NCBI RefSeq assembly: GCF_037081715.1
Contig: NZ_JAZDDH010000001.1
Location: 1,612,001-1,676,000 of the forward strand
Reading direction: 5' to 3'
Origin: Halalkalicoccus sp. CG83
GTDB lineage: Archaea; Halobacteriota; Halobacteria; Halobacteriales; Halalkalicoccaceae
DNA length: 64,000 nucleotides
The position numbers and the translations under genes were made by a program. A model generated the notes under the pieces. It was not told the origin of the DNA, did no database searches, and saw only the letters and a program-made list of their open reading frames with translations. Positions within the stretch are counted from its first letter, which is position 1, and the number at the start of each line of letters is the position of its first letter. Of this stretch, positions 50,932 through 58,257 are shown piece after piece.

Positions 50932-52011
50932 ATGAACGCCGCCCAGCTCGACGCCTTCCTCGCGGCCGCGACCGATGGAATCGAGTTCGACGGGCTCTCG
51001 GTCACCCCCGCGGACGCCGGGTACGCCGTCTCGGCCGGCGACGGATGCGACGAGATCGGGACCGACGAGGAGCTTCGGGCGTTCGCCGAGGAGAACCCGT
51101 GGTTCGTCTCGAACTGGCACTACTGGAACCACGTCGTCGGCGACGCCGAGGCACGATACGCCTTCCTCCGGTGGCTCGAACGGGCCGAGGAGCGTTCGGT
51201 GCGCGAGCGCTACGAGGCGCTCGCCGACGGCGTAGCCCGATCGTGGGGTCAGCTCCGACTCGAGGCGCGCCTCGGCGAGGACGGCCGACGGCGGTACGCG
51301 ATCCGTCACGAGGCGGACATCGACGTGCCCTCGAGCGACCTCGACCGCTACGACGACCCGCTCGCGGCCCGCGAGCTCGTGAAGCTCGACGACCGGGGAC
51401 GATACCGGCCGCTTAAGACCGCGCCGACGCTGCCGACGGGCTGGAGCTACCCGGACCTCGACGGCCACGACCTCGTCCGAACGGTCGACTTCGTCTACCC
51501 CGCGACGATCGCGAACTGGCACCGCGAGAACGAGGGGGCGCTCGACGTGACCCACTTCCGGGAGGCCGCCGAGCGCCAGACGGGGATCTACGACGTCGTC
51601 GACGAGCTTTCCGTCGAGGAGCTCGAGGCCGCAACCGAGAGCTGCTGTGTCGACTCGCAGTGTCTCAAGCGGCGCATGTGGGACGAGGACGAGGAGACCG
51701 AGCTCGACGTCCCTCGGGGCAAGGGGGAGTTCCCCTGTCGCGAGCCGTGTTCGCTGTTCGTCACCGCGGCGAGGAAGTTCGTCACGCTCGGCCGCGAGGA
51801 GACCCGCAGCTACGAGTTCGAGCTGACGCCGACCGAGAAGGAGCAGCTCGAGGAGATCGTCGACGCCGTCGCCGAGGGGCGGGTCGAGGAGATCCGCGAG
51901 GCGGACCTGAACGAGGGAGCCAACCGGTATCGAGCGCGGTATCTACGCGCGCGTCGAACGGACGAACACGGGCTCTCGGGGACGCCGACCTACCCCGAGG
52001 ATCACGGCTAA
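50932..52011 (+). CDS. DR2241-type protein, partner of CbiX
   Basis: 359 residues. It has the family pattern 'ENPWFVSNWHYWNH', 'YPATIANWHREN', a Cys block 'ESCCVDSQCLKRRMW' and 'FPCREPCSLFVTAARKFV', the Cys residues being likely iron-sulfur ligands. Named after Deinococcus DR2241, the family is repeatedly found next to CbiX in haloarchaea and is presumed to act with it in tetrapyrrole metal insertion. The precise role is not known. One base after the chelatase stop, so cotranslated. Confidence 0.87.
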   Translation: MNAAQLDAFLAAATDGIEFDGLSVTPADAGYAVSAGDGCDEIGTDEELRAFAEENPWFVSNWHYWNHVVGDAEARYAFLRWLERAEERSVRERYEALADGVARSWGQLRLEARLGEDGRRRYAIRHEADIDVPSSDLDRYDDPLAARELVKLDDRGRYRPLKTAPTLPTGWSYPDLDGHDLVRTVDFVYPATIANWHRENEGALDVTHFREAAERQTGIYDVVDELSVEELEAATESCCVDSQCLKRRMWDEDEETELDVPRGKGEFPCREPCSLFVTAARKFVTLGREETRSYEFELTPTEKEQLEEIVDAVAEGRVEEIREADLNEGANRYRARYLRARRTDEHGLSGTPTYPEDHG

Positions 52012-52625
52012 CCCTGCAACAGGAGGGCCGCTCCGGCGATTCCGACCAGGACGACCCCGACCCCGAGGATGACGGCGGGGTTGCCGGTGAGCAGCGCGCC
52101 GACGACGACCAACAGCAGCGAGAGTACGACGATCGAGACCGCGGCGAGCGTCCGGAAGGGGAGACCCGAGTCGCGACCCCGACTGGGACTCCGGGTCCGG
52201 GTCCGGCTTCGGTTCCCCCCTCGGCTCCGCGGCTCGGACCCCTCGCGGGGTTTGGGGTGTGCCAGGCGTTCGTCGACCTCGACGGGTGACTTCTCGACCT
52301 GCCGAGTGGGTGGAATCAACGAGACGTCGACGTAGCCGGCCTCCGCGCCGTAGCCGGTGATGACCTTTAGACGGCCGCTGACCGGACGGGTGCGCTGGTC
52401 GACCGACGCCTCGATGGTGCGGGTGCGGCCCGCCTCGATGAAGTGGTTGCCGTCGGCGATCGCGATCGCCTTCGAGAGCTCGTCGTCGAGGTTGATGTGG
52501 ACGTGGGCCGCCTCACCGTGGTTCGTGAGTTCGATGGTGAAGCTATCGCTCGTCTCGAAGCGTTCCGGTACCTCGATCGAGTGGACCGAGCGGCGGTTGA
52601 GGTCGACGGACAGCGTGTCTGGCAC
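52008..52625 (-). CDS. conserved haloarchaeal protein with C-terminal membrane anchor
   Basis: 205 residues from the GTG at 52623-52625 ('VPDTLSVDLNRRSVHSIEVPERFET'). A beta-sandwich-like N-terminal domain ('FTIELTNHGEAAHVHINLDDELSKAIAI', 'GRTRTIEASVDQRTRPVSGRLKVITGYGAEAGYVDVSL') is followed by a basic Arg/Ser/Pro linker 'RSRGGNRSRTRTRSPSRGRD' and two membrane helices ('LAAVSIVVLSLLLVVVGALL', 'VILGVGVVLVGIAGAALLL'). The fold resembles immunoglobulin-like domains. Family unknown to me. Its stop shares CTAA with the convergent DR2241 gene. Confidence 0.75.
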   Translation of the reverse strand: MPDTLSVDLNRRSVHSIEVPERFETSDSFTIELTNHGEAAHVHINLDDELSKAIAIADGNHFIEAGRTRTIEASVDQRTRPVSGRLKVITGYGAEAGYVDVSLIPPTRQVEKSPVEVDERLAHPKPREGSEPRSRGGNRSRTRTRSPSRGRDSGLPFRTLAAVSIVVLSLLLVVVGALLTGNPAVILGVGVVLVGIAGAALLLQG

Positions 52626-52636
52626 GGTTGGAACAC

Positions 52637-52831
52637 TCAGGCCGTGGCGTCCTCCCGCATGTCGGGCGGCAGGAGGTTCGGAATGCCGTCCTCGATGGGG
52701 TAGCGCTCGCCACACTCCGTGCAGACGAGCGTGCCGGAGAGGATCTCCTCGCCGTCTCGATCGTCGGCCTCGAGCTCGAGGTCGGCCTTGTCGATCGGAC
52801 AGCAGACGATGTCGAGCAGCGACTCCTTCAC
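52637..52831 (-). CDS. Trm112-like zinc protein
   Basis: 64 residues, GTG start. The pattern 'MKESLLDIVCCPIDKADLELE', 'LVCTECGERYPIEDGIPNLLPPDM' with cysteine pairs CCP and CTECG fits Trm112/UPF0434 proteins, which activate methyltransferases acting on tRNA, rRNA and release factors. It lies 11 bases upstream of the following minus-strand gene, so the two are probably cotranscribed. Preceded by an 8-aa mini-ORF. Confidence 0.85.
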   Translation of the reverse strand: MKESLLDIVCCPIDKADLELEADDRDGEEILSGTLVCTECGERYPIEDGIPNLLPPDMREDATA

Positions 52832-52854
52832 AGACCCTCACCTGCGGGATGCAT
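52828..52854 (-). CDS. mini-ORF (8 aa) overlapping the Trm112-like start
   Basis: ATG at 52852-52854 followed by MHPAGEGL and TGA at 52828-52830, which overlaps the GTG of the Trm112 gene (GTGA). A TATA-like ATACTTTTCC (near 52886) lies about 32 nt upstream. The shortest of the set, so chance is not excluded. The main gene itself has only a GTG start. Confidence 0.35.
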   Translation of the reverse strand: MHPAGEGL

Positions 52855-52931
52855 GATCGCACCGACGAACGCGGGTAGGAAAAGTATGACGGGTTCGCGG
52901 CGCCTATACGCGGTTGAGACGAACCGCCACC

Positions 52932-53543
52932 ATGTCCGACGCCGTCATCCTCGCCGGGGGGCGCTCGACCCGGTTCGGCGACAGCGATAAGGCCTTCGCG
53001 GAGCTCGCGGGCAAAGCGATGATCCGCAGGGTCGCCGACCGGCTCGCCTCGACCACGGATCGACTGGTCGTGAACTGTCGAGCCGACCAGGTCCCGGCGG
53101 TCGGCGAGGTGCTCGAGGCCTATCCGAACCCGGTGGCGTTCGCCGAGGACCCCGACCCCGACGAGGGGCCGATGGCGGGGATCCGGACCGGACTTCGGGC
53201 GGCCGAGAGCGAGTACGCGTTCGTCGTCGCCTGCGACATGCCGTTCGTCGAGCCCGTGCTCGTCGCCCGCCTGTTCGAGCGCGCCCAGGGTTACGACGCC
53301 GCCGTTCCCCGGGTGGGCGACGGGTGGTTCCAGACCACCCACGCCGTCTACCGGGCCGAGGCGATGGCCGACGCCTGCGAACGGGCGCTCGCCGAGGGCG
53401 AACGGAAGGTGATCGCTCCGCTCGAACACCTGAATTACGTCGTGATCGACGAGAGCGAGGTCCTCGAACACGCCTCGCTCGACACCTTCGAGAACCTGAA
53501 CACCCGCGAGGAGTTCGAGGAAGCCGCCCGGCGGTTCAGATGA
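52932..53543 (+). CDS. mobA: molybdenum cofactor guanylyltransferase
   Basis: 203 residues from the ATG at 52932, with GCCTATACG about 27 nt upstream. It converts molybdopterin to the guanine dinucleotide form needed by formate dehydrogenase-type enzymes. N-terminal nucleotide loop 'VILAGGRSTRFGDSDKAFAEL', then 'EDPDPDEGPMAGIRTGLRAA', 'FVVACDMPFVEPVL' with the metal-binding Asp, and the end 'FENLNTREEFEE'. Its 3' end overlaps yqeC by 8 bases on the opposite strand. The nearby formate dehydrogenase is a plausible client. Confidence 0.9.
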   Translation: MSDAVILAGGRSTRFGDSDKAFAELAGKAMIRRVADRLASTTDRLVVNCRADQVPAVGEVLEAYPNPVAFAEDPDPDEGPMAGIRTGLRAAESEYAFVVACDMPFVEPVLVARLFERAQGYDAAVPRVGDGWFQTTHAVYRAEAMADACERALAEGERKVIAPLEHLNYVVIDESEVLEHASLDTFENLNTREEFEEAARRFR

Positions 53544-54249
53544 CGTCCACCACCTCGGCGTCGGCCATCCGCGCGAGGACGACCCGATCGACGTCGGCGC
53601 GTTCGTGGACCCCGCGTGCGATCTCACGGGCGACGCGCTCGTCGTCGGCATCGTCGACCTTGTTGATCAGCGGGACCGCTCTCGCGTCCTCGGGGACGTC
53701 CCGCAGCCCGCCCTCCGGACTCGCGAGCACCGTGGCGACCGTGTCGGAGGTGACGGCGTCGCCGATAGCGAGGCCGGTCAGCGCGGCGACGCGTTCGGGG
53801 CGGTGGACCGTCCGCTCGTCGAGCGGCTCGCCGACGACGTGCGCGCTCGCGACGGGGATCACGGTATCAGCGCTCCGTGGCAGCTGCGGCTCGCGCTCTC
53901 CGGGTGCCTTGAGCTCACGGGTGCGCGCGCCGTCGGCCTTCACCAACAGTGGGACGTCCGTCCGCTCGCCGAGTTCGTCGATCGTCTCGACCTCGTACCC
54001 CCGGTAACGATCGCCCTCGCGCTCCGGAACGACGCCCATCGGCCACTCGGTGGCGTTCTCGACGATCGCGAGGGGGTCGTCCGTCACCGTGACGCGCGAG
54101 ACCCGCGAGTCGAAGATCGGGATCCGAACGGTGGCAGTGACGACCGCCCGATCGAGGTGGTTCGCCAGCGCGTACAGCGTCGTCTTCTTCCCCCCGGCGC
54201 CGACCACGCAGACCGTCCCGGTCGCGCCGAGGGACTCGGCGAGCTCCAT
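53536..54249 (-). CDS. yqeC: YqeC-like selenium/molybdenum cofactor accessory protein
   Basis: 237 residues. The sequence 'VCVVGAGGKKTTLYALANHL' at the N terminus is the nucleotide-binding loop of YqeC, followed by 'VVTATVRIPIFDSRVSRV', 'VPLLVKADGARTRELKAPGEREPQLPRSADTVIPVASAHVVGEPLDE' and 'AVPLINKVDDADDE'. In bacteria yqeC travels with selenium-dependent molybdenum hydroxylases. Here no selenocysteine enzyme is visible, so its client is open, but it lies beside mobA and close to formate dehydrogenase. A TATA-like GGTTTGAGC is 28 nt upstream. Confidence 0.82.
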   Translation of the reverse strand: MELAESLGATGTVCVVGAGGKKTTLYALANHLDRAVVTATVRIPIFDSRVSRVTVTDDPLAIVENATEWPMGVVPEREGDRYRGYEVETIDELGERTDVPLLVKADGARTRELKAPGEREPQLPRSADTVIPVASAHVVGEPLDERTVHRPERVAALTGLAIGDAVTSDTVATVLASPEGGLRDVPEDARAVPLINKVDDADDERVAREIARGVHERADVDRVVLARMADAEVVDVI

Positions 54250-54258
54250 ACCACGGCT

Positions 54259-54316
54259 ACGGCGGTAGCGCTCAAACCAGTTGTGTCAGCGTGGACCGAT
54301 CGCTCGCTACCGCCGT
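54259..54316. promoter_or_regulatory. long inverted repeat in the yqeC upstream region
   Basis: ACGGCGGTAGCG (54259-54270) and CGCTACCGCCGT (54305-54316) are perfect 12-bp arms separated by 34 bases. The left arm starts 10 bp upstream of the yqeC ATG, inside its likely promoter, and the pair extends toward the divergent dehydrogenase gene. It could be paired operators or a stem in the leader RNA. Confidence 0.55.
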
Positions 54317-54435
54317 GCAGTCAGGTGGCCGGCGTGCTACCCTGCCGTTCAGTTGTTTTCCGAGGTTAAGTGTATGTTACCAATAAATACGGTCATATGT
54401 AGGGACTCCTTCCAGGTAACGAGGTCAGATACCAA

Positions 54436-55602
54436 ATGTCAATGGACGCCGTCGTTTATAAAGGAGAGCACGAGGTCGCCGTCGAGGAAGTGGACGAACC
54501 CGAGATCCAGCATCCCAACGACGTGGTGATCGACATCACGACGACCGCCATCTGCGGATCGGACCTCCACATGTACGAGGGCCGAACCGCCGCGGATCCG
54601 GGGATCGTCTTCGGCCACGAGAACATGGGGATCGTCGACGAGGTCGGCGAGGGGGTGACCACCCTGGAGGAGGGCGATCGGATCGTCCTGCCGTTCAACG
54701 TCGCCTGTGGCTTCTGTCAGAACTGCGAGGAGGGGTATACGGGGTTCTGTACCAACGTCAATCCCGGCTTCGCCGGCGGGGCGTACGGCTACGTCGCGAT
54801 GGGTCCCTACAAGGGCGGACAGGCCGAACGCCTCCGGGTACCGTACGCCGACTTCAACGCGCTGAAGCTCCCCGAGGGCCGGGAGTTCGAGGACTCGTTC
54901 ATCCTGCTCGCGGACGTCTTCCCGACGGGCTGGCACGGCACCGAACTCGCGAACCTCACGTCGGGTGAGTCGGTCGCGATCTTCGGCGCCGGCCCCGTGG
55001 GGACGATGGCCGCCTACAGCGCGAAACTGAAGGGCGCCGCCGAGATCTACGTCGTCGATCGGGTTCCGAGCCGCCTCGAGATGGTCGAGGAACACTGCGA
55101 CGCCACCCCGATCAACTTCGAGGACGCCGATCCCGTCGAACAGATCATCGACGCCCACGGCGACGAGGTCGACAAGGGCGTCGACGCCGTCGGCTATCAG
55201 GCGATCGACCCCGAGACGGATCCGGGAGACGACGCGTACGACCCCGCCCGCGAGAACCCCGCCGTCGTGCTCAACCAGCTCATCCAGGTCGTCAGGCCGA
55301 CCGGCGAGCTCGGCATTCCGGGCCTGTACGTCCCCTCTGACCCGGGCGCACCCGACGCCATGGCCGGCCAGGGGCGGCTGGGCATCGACTTCGGGAAGTT
55401 CTTCGAGAAGGGGCTGCGGTGTGGCACCGGCCAGGCCAACGTCAAGCGGTACAACCGATACCTCCGGGACATGATCATCGAGGGCCGCGCGGACCCGAGC
55501 TTCCTTGTCTCGCACCGCGAGGACCTCGAGCGCGCGCCCGAGATGTACGAGAAGTTCGACCAGCGCGAGGAGGGCGTCACGAAGGTGCTGCTCGAGCCGT
55601 AG
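54436..55602 (+). CDS. zinc-dependent dehydrogenase, formaldehyde dehydrogenase-like
   Basis: 388 residues from the ATG at 54436 (an ATG two codons later is also possible). It has a proper Shine-Dalgarno-like GAGGT about 11 nt before the start and a TATA-like ATAAATAC about 50 nt upstream, so a leadered mRNA, unlike most here. Medium-chain alcohol dehydrogenase: catalytic zinc 'ICGSDLHMYEGR' and 'FGHENMG', structural zinc CGFCQNCEEGYTGFC, Rossmann 'VAIFGAGPVGTMAAY'. The long insert around 235-300 and the ending fit glutathione-independent formaldehyde dehydrogenases. Substrate inferred. Confidence 0.88.
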   Translation: MSMDAVVYKGEHEVAVEEVDEPEIQHPNDVVIDITTTAICGSDLHMYEGRTAADPGIVFGHENMGIVDEVGEGVTTLEEGDRIVLPFNVACGFCQNCEEGYTGFCTNVNPGFAGGAYGYVAMGPYKGGQAERLRVPYADFNALKLPEGREFEDSFILLADVFPTGWHGTELANLTSGESVAIFGAGPVGTMAAYSAKLKGAAEIYVVDRVPSRLEMVEEHCDATPINFEDADPVEQIIDAHGDEVDKGVDAVGYQAIDPETDPGDDAYDPARENPAVVLNQLIQVVRPTGELGIPGLYVPSDPGAPDAMAGQGRLGIDFGKFFEKGLRCGTGQANVKRYNRYLRDMIIEGRADPSFLVSHREDLERAPEMYEKFDQREEGVTKVLLEP

Positions 55603-55717
55603 TCCCGTCGATCGCGTCGCGTCAGCGCGTTCTCTCCGTTCTTCTTCGTTCTTCGGTTCGCCCCGTTCGATTCGAACCCAGTCGACACTCGATCGATCCC
55701 GGCCGGGCCAGTGCCGG

Positions 55718-56575
55718 TTACTGGGGATCGGGATCGTGGGCCCAGCTTCCGTCCTCTCGGCGGTCGACGTCGGGCAGCTCCGCGAAGGTCGCGTCCAGCC
55801 AGCTCGACCACTCGTCGGTCGAGTCGTACCCCGCCGGGTGCTCGTCGTAGAGGGCGTCGGCGAGCTCCTCGGCGGTCGCACCCCCGCGCGCGGAGAGCGT
55901 CGCGAACGCGACCCGCGCCGCCGTCCGCTCCGCGTCGGTCAGGTCGAGCTCCTCGAAAGCGTGGCGAATGCTCCCGAAGGGCGCCTCGCCGCCGGCGTCC
56001 CGGACTTCGCGTCCGTCGCGATCGGGCTGCTCGACGCCGGTCTCGCCGGTGTATCGCCACCGGCTCTCGATCGAGCCGCTCGACTCCCCCGCTCCGTCCG
56101 CCGGCGGATCGACGTCAGGGAGCGCCGCGAGCCGTTTCTCGACGCAGTCGTCCCACCAGCGGTCGGCCGTCGCGTAGCCGGCGGGTTCCTCGCCGTAGGT
56201 GGCGTCGACGATCTCCGCCGTCGTCGCGTCGCCCCAGTACCGGAGAAAGGAGAACGCGCTGCGGACGGCTCGCTCCTCGTCGGGCCGGAGGTCGAACCCC
56301 TCGATGGATCGTTCGATGTCCTCGGGCGTGTCGATCCGGTCGTCTCGGTCGCCGGCCGGCGTCGCCTCGAGAAGGCGCTCGCCGTTCTCGGTCAGCTCGT
56401 ACTCGCCGTCGTCGACCTCCTCGACGAGCGCGTTCTCGACCAGCCGTGACAGCCGTTCGTCGAGCGCCTCGCGCGAGGCGTCGAGCTCCGACTCGATCGT
56501 CCCGGCGTCGGTCCGTCGACCCTCGAGCGCTTCGAGAACGGCTCGGTCCGGCTCCTCCAGCGTGTTCGAGCTCAT
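55718..56575 (-). CDS. winged-helix protein with a duplicated C-terminal module
   Basis: 285 residues. N-terminal winged helix ('LEALEGRRTDAGTIESELDASREALDERLSRLVENALVEEVDDGEYELTENGERLLEA'). Then two tandem copies of a module of about 63 residues: 'FDLRPDEERAVRSAFSFLRYWGDATTAEIVDATYGEEPAGYATADRWWDDCVEKRLAALPDVD' and 'LDLTDAERTAARVAFATLSARGGATAEELADALYDEHPAGYDSTDEWSSWLDATFAELPDVD'. The module looks like a second winged-helix-type or helical fold with conserved 'PAGY', Trp and 'LPDVD'. Probably a transcriptional regulator; ligand and targets unknown. TATA-like CTTTAAGG is 28 nt upstream. Confidence 0.8.
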   Translation of the reverse strand: MSSNTLEEPDRAVLEALEGRRTDAGTIESELDASREALDERLSRLVENALVEEVDDGEYELTENGERLLEATPAGDRDDRIDTPEDIERSIEGFDLRPDEERAVRSAFSFLRYWGDATTAEIVDATYGEEPAGYATADRWWDDCVEKRLAALPDVDPPADGAGESSGSIESRWRYTGETGVEQPDRDGREVRDAGGEAPFGSIRHAFEELDLTDAERTAARVAFATLSARGGATAEELADALYDEHPAGYDSTDEWSSWLDATFAELPDVDRREDGSWAHDPDPQ

Positions 56576-56671
56576 GGGAGCTCGTACGGTGACTCGATCC
56601 TTAAAGAGGCGCCTCCTCTCCGTGGAGGGGTCCGGTACGGATCGGATTCGAGGCGTGCCGCGGCTGGTCGA

Positions 56672-56833
56672 TCAGGCGCGAAGCCACGCCCTCGGGTGTG
56701 CCGACCGGAGGTGGTCCTGGTAGGCCTCGGTGACCGCCGAGTAGGAGTCGACGACGACGCTCCAGTCGCAGTGCTCGCACCGCCCGACGATCGATCCGTC
56801 CTCCGGCAGTCCGGGCTCGTCCGGAGCGTCCAT
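56672..56833 (-). CDS. small C2H2-like zinc-finger protein
   Basis: 53 residues from the ATG at 56831-56833. 'GRCEHCDWSVVVDSYSAVTEAYQDHLRSAHPRAWLRA' contains a CxxC pair and an HxxxxH-like pair (DHLRSAH), a zinc-finger pattern common among small haloarchaeal proteins. A longer upstream frame is possible but of poor composition. No function assigned. Confidence 0.6.
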   Translation of the reverse strand: MDAPDEPGLPEDGSIVGRCEHCDWSVVVDSYSAVTEAYQDHLRSAHPRAWLRA

Positions 56834-56968
56834 GAGTATGCGAGTGCTCGGACGTGCACCCACCTCTACCTGTCGCCCGGTTCGGATCGACGGCGATCCG
56901 TTCACGCTCTCGATGGATCGAACGTCCCGGCGACAACCGTTATGTCGATCAGTGCCGTAGCCGCGGTC

Positions 56969-57121
56969 ATGTGCAAGTACTGCGCCTACAACGCTCACGA
57001 GGGGTGGGATCAGCTCCTCCAGTACGACGTCACCTACCAGAGCAGCCGGAAGAAAGCGGAGAACTACGGCTTCCACGAGTCGTGGGACGACCTCCGCGAG
57101 CAGTTCTCGACGACGGACTAG
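56969..57121 (+). CDS. small conserved protein with CxxC motif (50 aa)
   Basis: 50 residues from the ATG at 56969; an in-frame ATG at 56942 is possible, but the TATA-like CCGTTATG lies about 30 nt before 56969. Sequence 'MCKYCAYNAHEGWDQLLQYDVTYQSSRKKAENYGFHESWDDLREQFSTTD' in outline: one CxxC at the start, several Tyr/Trp, and an acidic end. Too short for a family call. Its stop shares CTAG with the convergent GTPase gene. Confidence 0.6.
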   Translation: MCKYCAYNAHEGWDQLLQYDVTYQSSRKKAENYGFHESWDDLREQFSTTD

Positions 57122-58197
57122 GACGGGAACGGGTCCGCGACGTCCGCTAACCCCGCCTCGCGTTCCCCCTCCGTCACGAGCGCTTCGTCGAGCGTCTCTC
57201 TGATTCCGTCCTCGTCGAGCGCCGTGCCGATGAAGACGAGTTCGCTCCGGCGTTCGTCATCCGCGTGCCACTCGCCGATCGGTCCGGCCTTGATGGATTC
57301 GCCCGCGAGATTGAACCCCATGACGTCGTCGCGCCCGGCGAGCCGGAAGATCCCCTTCGCCCGAACGATCCCCGAGAGCGACTCGAACGCTTCGTCGAGT
57401 CGTTCGGGATGGAACGGTTCCCGACGTCGGTAGACGAACGACTCGACACCCAGTTCCTCGGCCGGGTGCGTGTGGCCATGCCCTCCGCTCGCGAGTTCGC
57501 GCTTCCAGCCGACGTGGCGCTGGGCCTCCTGGAGATCGAACCGGCCCGTTCCCAGCACTCGCTCGGGGGAGATCTCCGAGTAGGTCGTCCGGACGATCTC
57601 CGCGCGCGGTTGGAGGCGCTCGATCACGGCCTCGATCTCCTCCAGCTTCTCCTTCTCAACGAGGTCGGTCTTGTTCAGCAGGAGGAGGTCGCAGAACTCG
57701 ATCTGATCGATCAGGAGCTCGGTCAACGGACGGTCGAGGTCGGTACTCGAGCCCTCGTCCGGGACCTCGCCCGCGTCGAACGCCCGCTCGAACTCCGCGG
57801 CGTCGATCACCGAGACGGTGGTATCGAGATGAAACCCCTCGGGGAGATCGTCCTCGCCGCCCTCGGTGAAGGTCCGGGCGACGGGAATCGGCTCGCTGAT
57901 CCCGGACGACTCGACGAGCAGGTAGTCGAACTGGCGGCTCTCGGCGAGCCGCCTCGCCTCCGTCAGCAGGTCGTCGCGGAGCTCACAGCAGATACAGCCG
58001 TTCGAGAGATCGACGATTCCCTCCTCGTCCGTGCCCTCGCGGCGGATGAGGTCGGCGTCGACGTTCACCTCGCCCATGTCGTTGACGATCACCGCCACCT
58101 CGTATCCCTCCCGATTGGTGAGGACGTGGTTCATCAGCGTGGTCTTCCCGGCGCCGAGCGAGCCGCTGACCACGGTGACGGGTACGGTCTCTGTCAT
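57118..58197 (-). CDS. COG0523/CobW-family GTPase (metallochaperone-like)
   Basis: 359 residues. Walker A 'GSLGAGKTTLMNHVL', the family's metal motif CxCC at 68-71 ('NGCICCELRDD'), 'LLVESSGISEP' and the GTP-specificity 'NKTDL'. A short His-rich stretch 'GGHGHTHPAEE' precedes the C-terminal domain. Such proteins deliver zinc, nickel or other metals to enzymes. Here it lies 60 bases from the formate dehydrogenase on the same strand, so it could serve that enzyme or zinc homeostasis. TATA-like CCGTTAAGTCC is 28 nt upstream. Confidence 0.9.
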   Translation of the reverse strand: MTETVPVTVVSGSLGAGKTTLMNHVLTNREGYEVAVIVNDMGEVNVDADLIRREGTDEEGIVDLSNGCICCELRDDLLTEARRLAESRQFDYLLVESSGISEPIPVARTFTEGGEDDLPEGFHLDTTVSVIDAAEFERAFDAGEVPDEGSSTDLDRPLTELLIDQIEFCDLLLLNKTDLVEKEKLEEIEAVIERLQPRAEIVRTTYSEISPERVLGTGRFDLQEAQRHVGWKRELASGGHGHTHPAEELGVESFVYRRREPFHPERLDEAFESLSGIVRAKGIFRLAGRDDVMGFNLAGESIKAGPIGEWHADDERRSELVFIGTALDEDGIRETLDEALVTEGEREAGLADVADPFPS

Positions 58198-58257
58198 GGT
58201 CGAACGTGGGTCCGCGAGGACTTAACGGTGGGCTCCGATCGGGACGGGACGGGGCGA

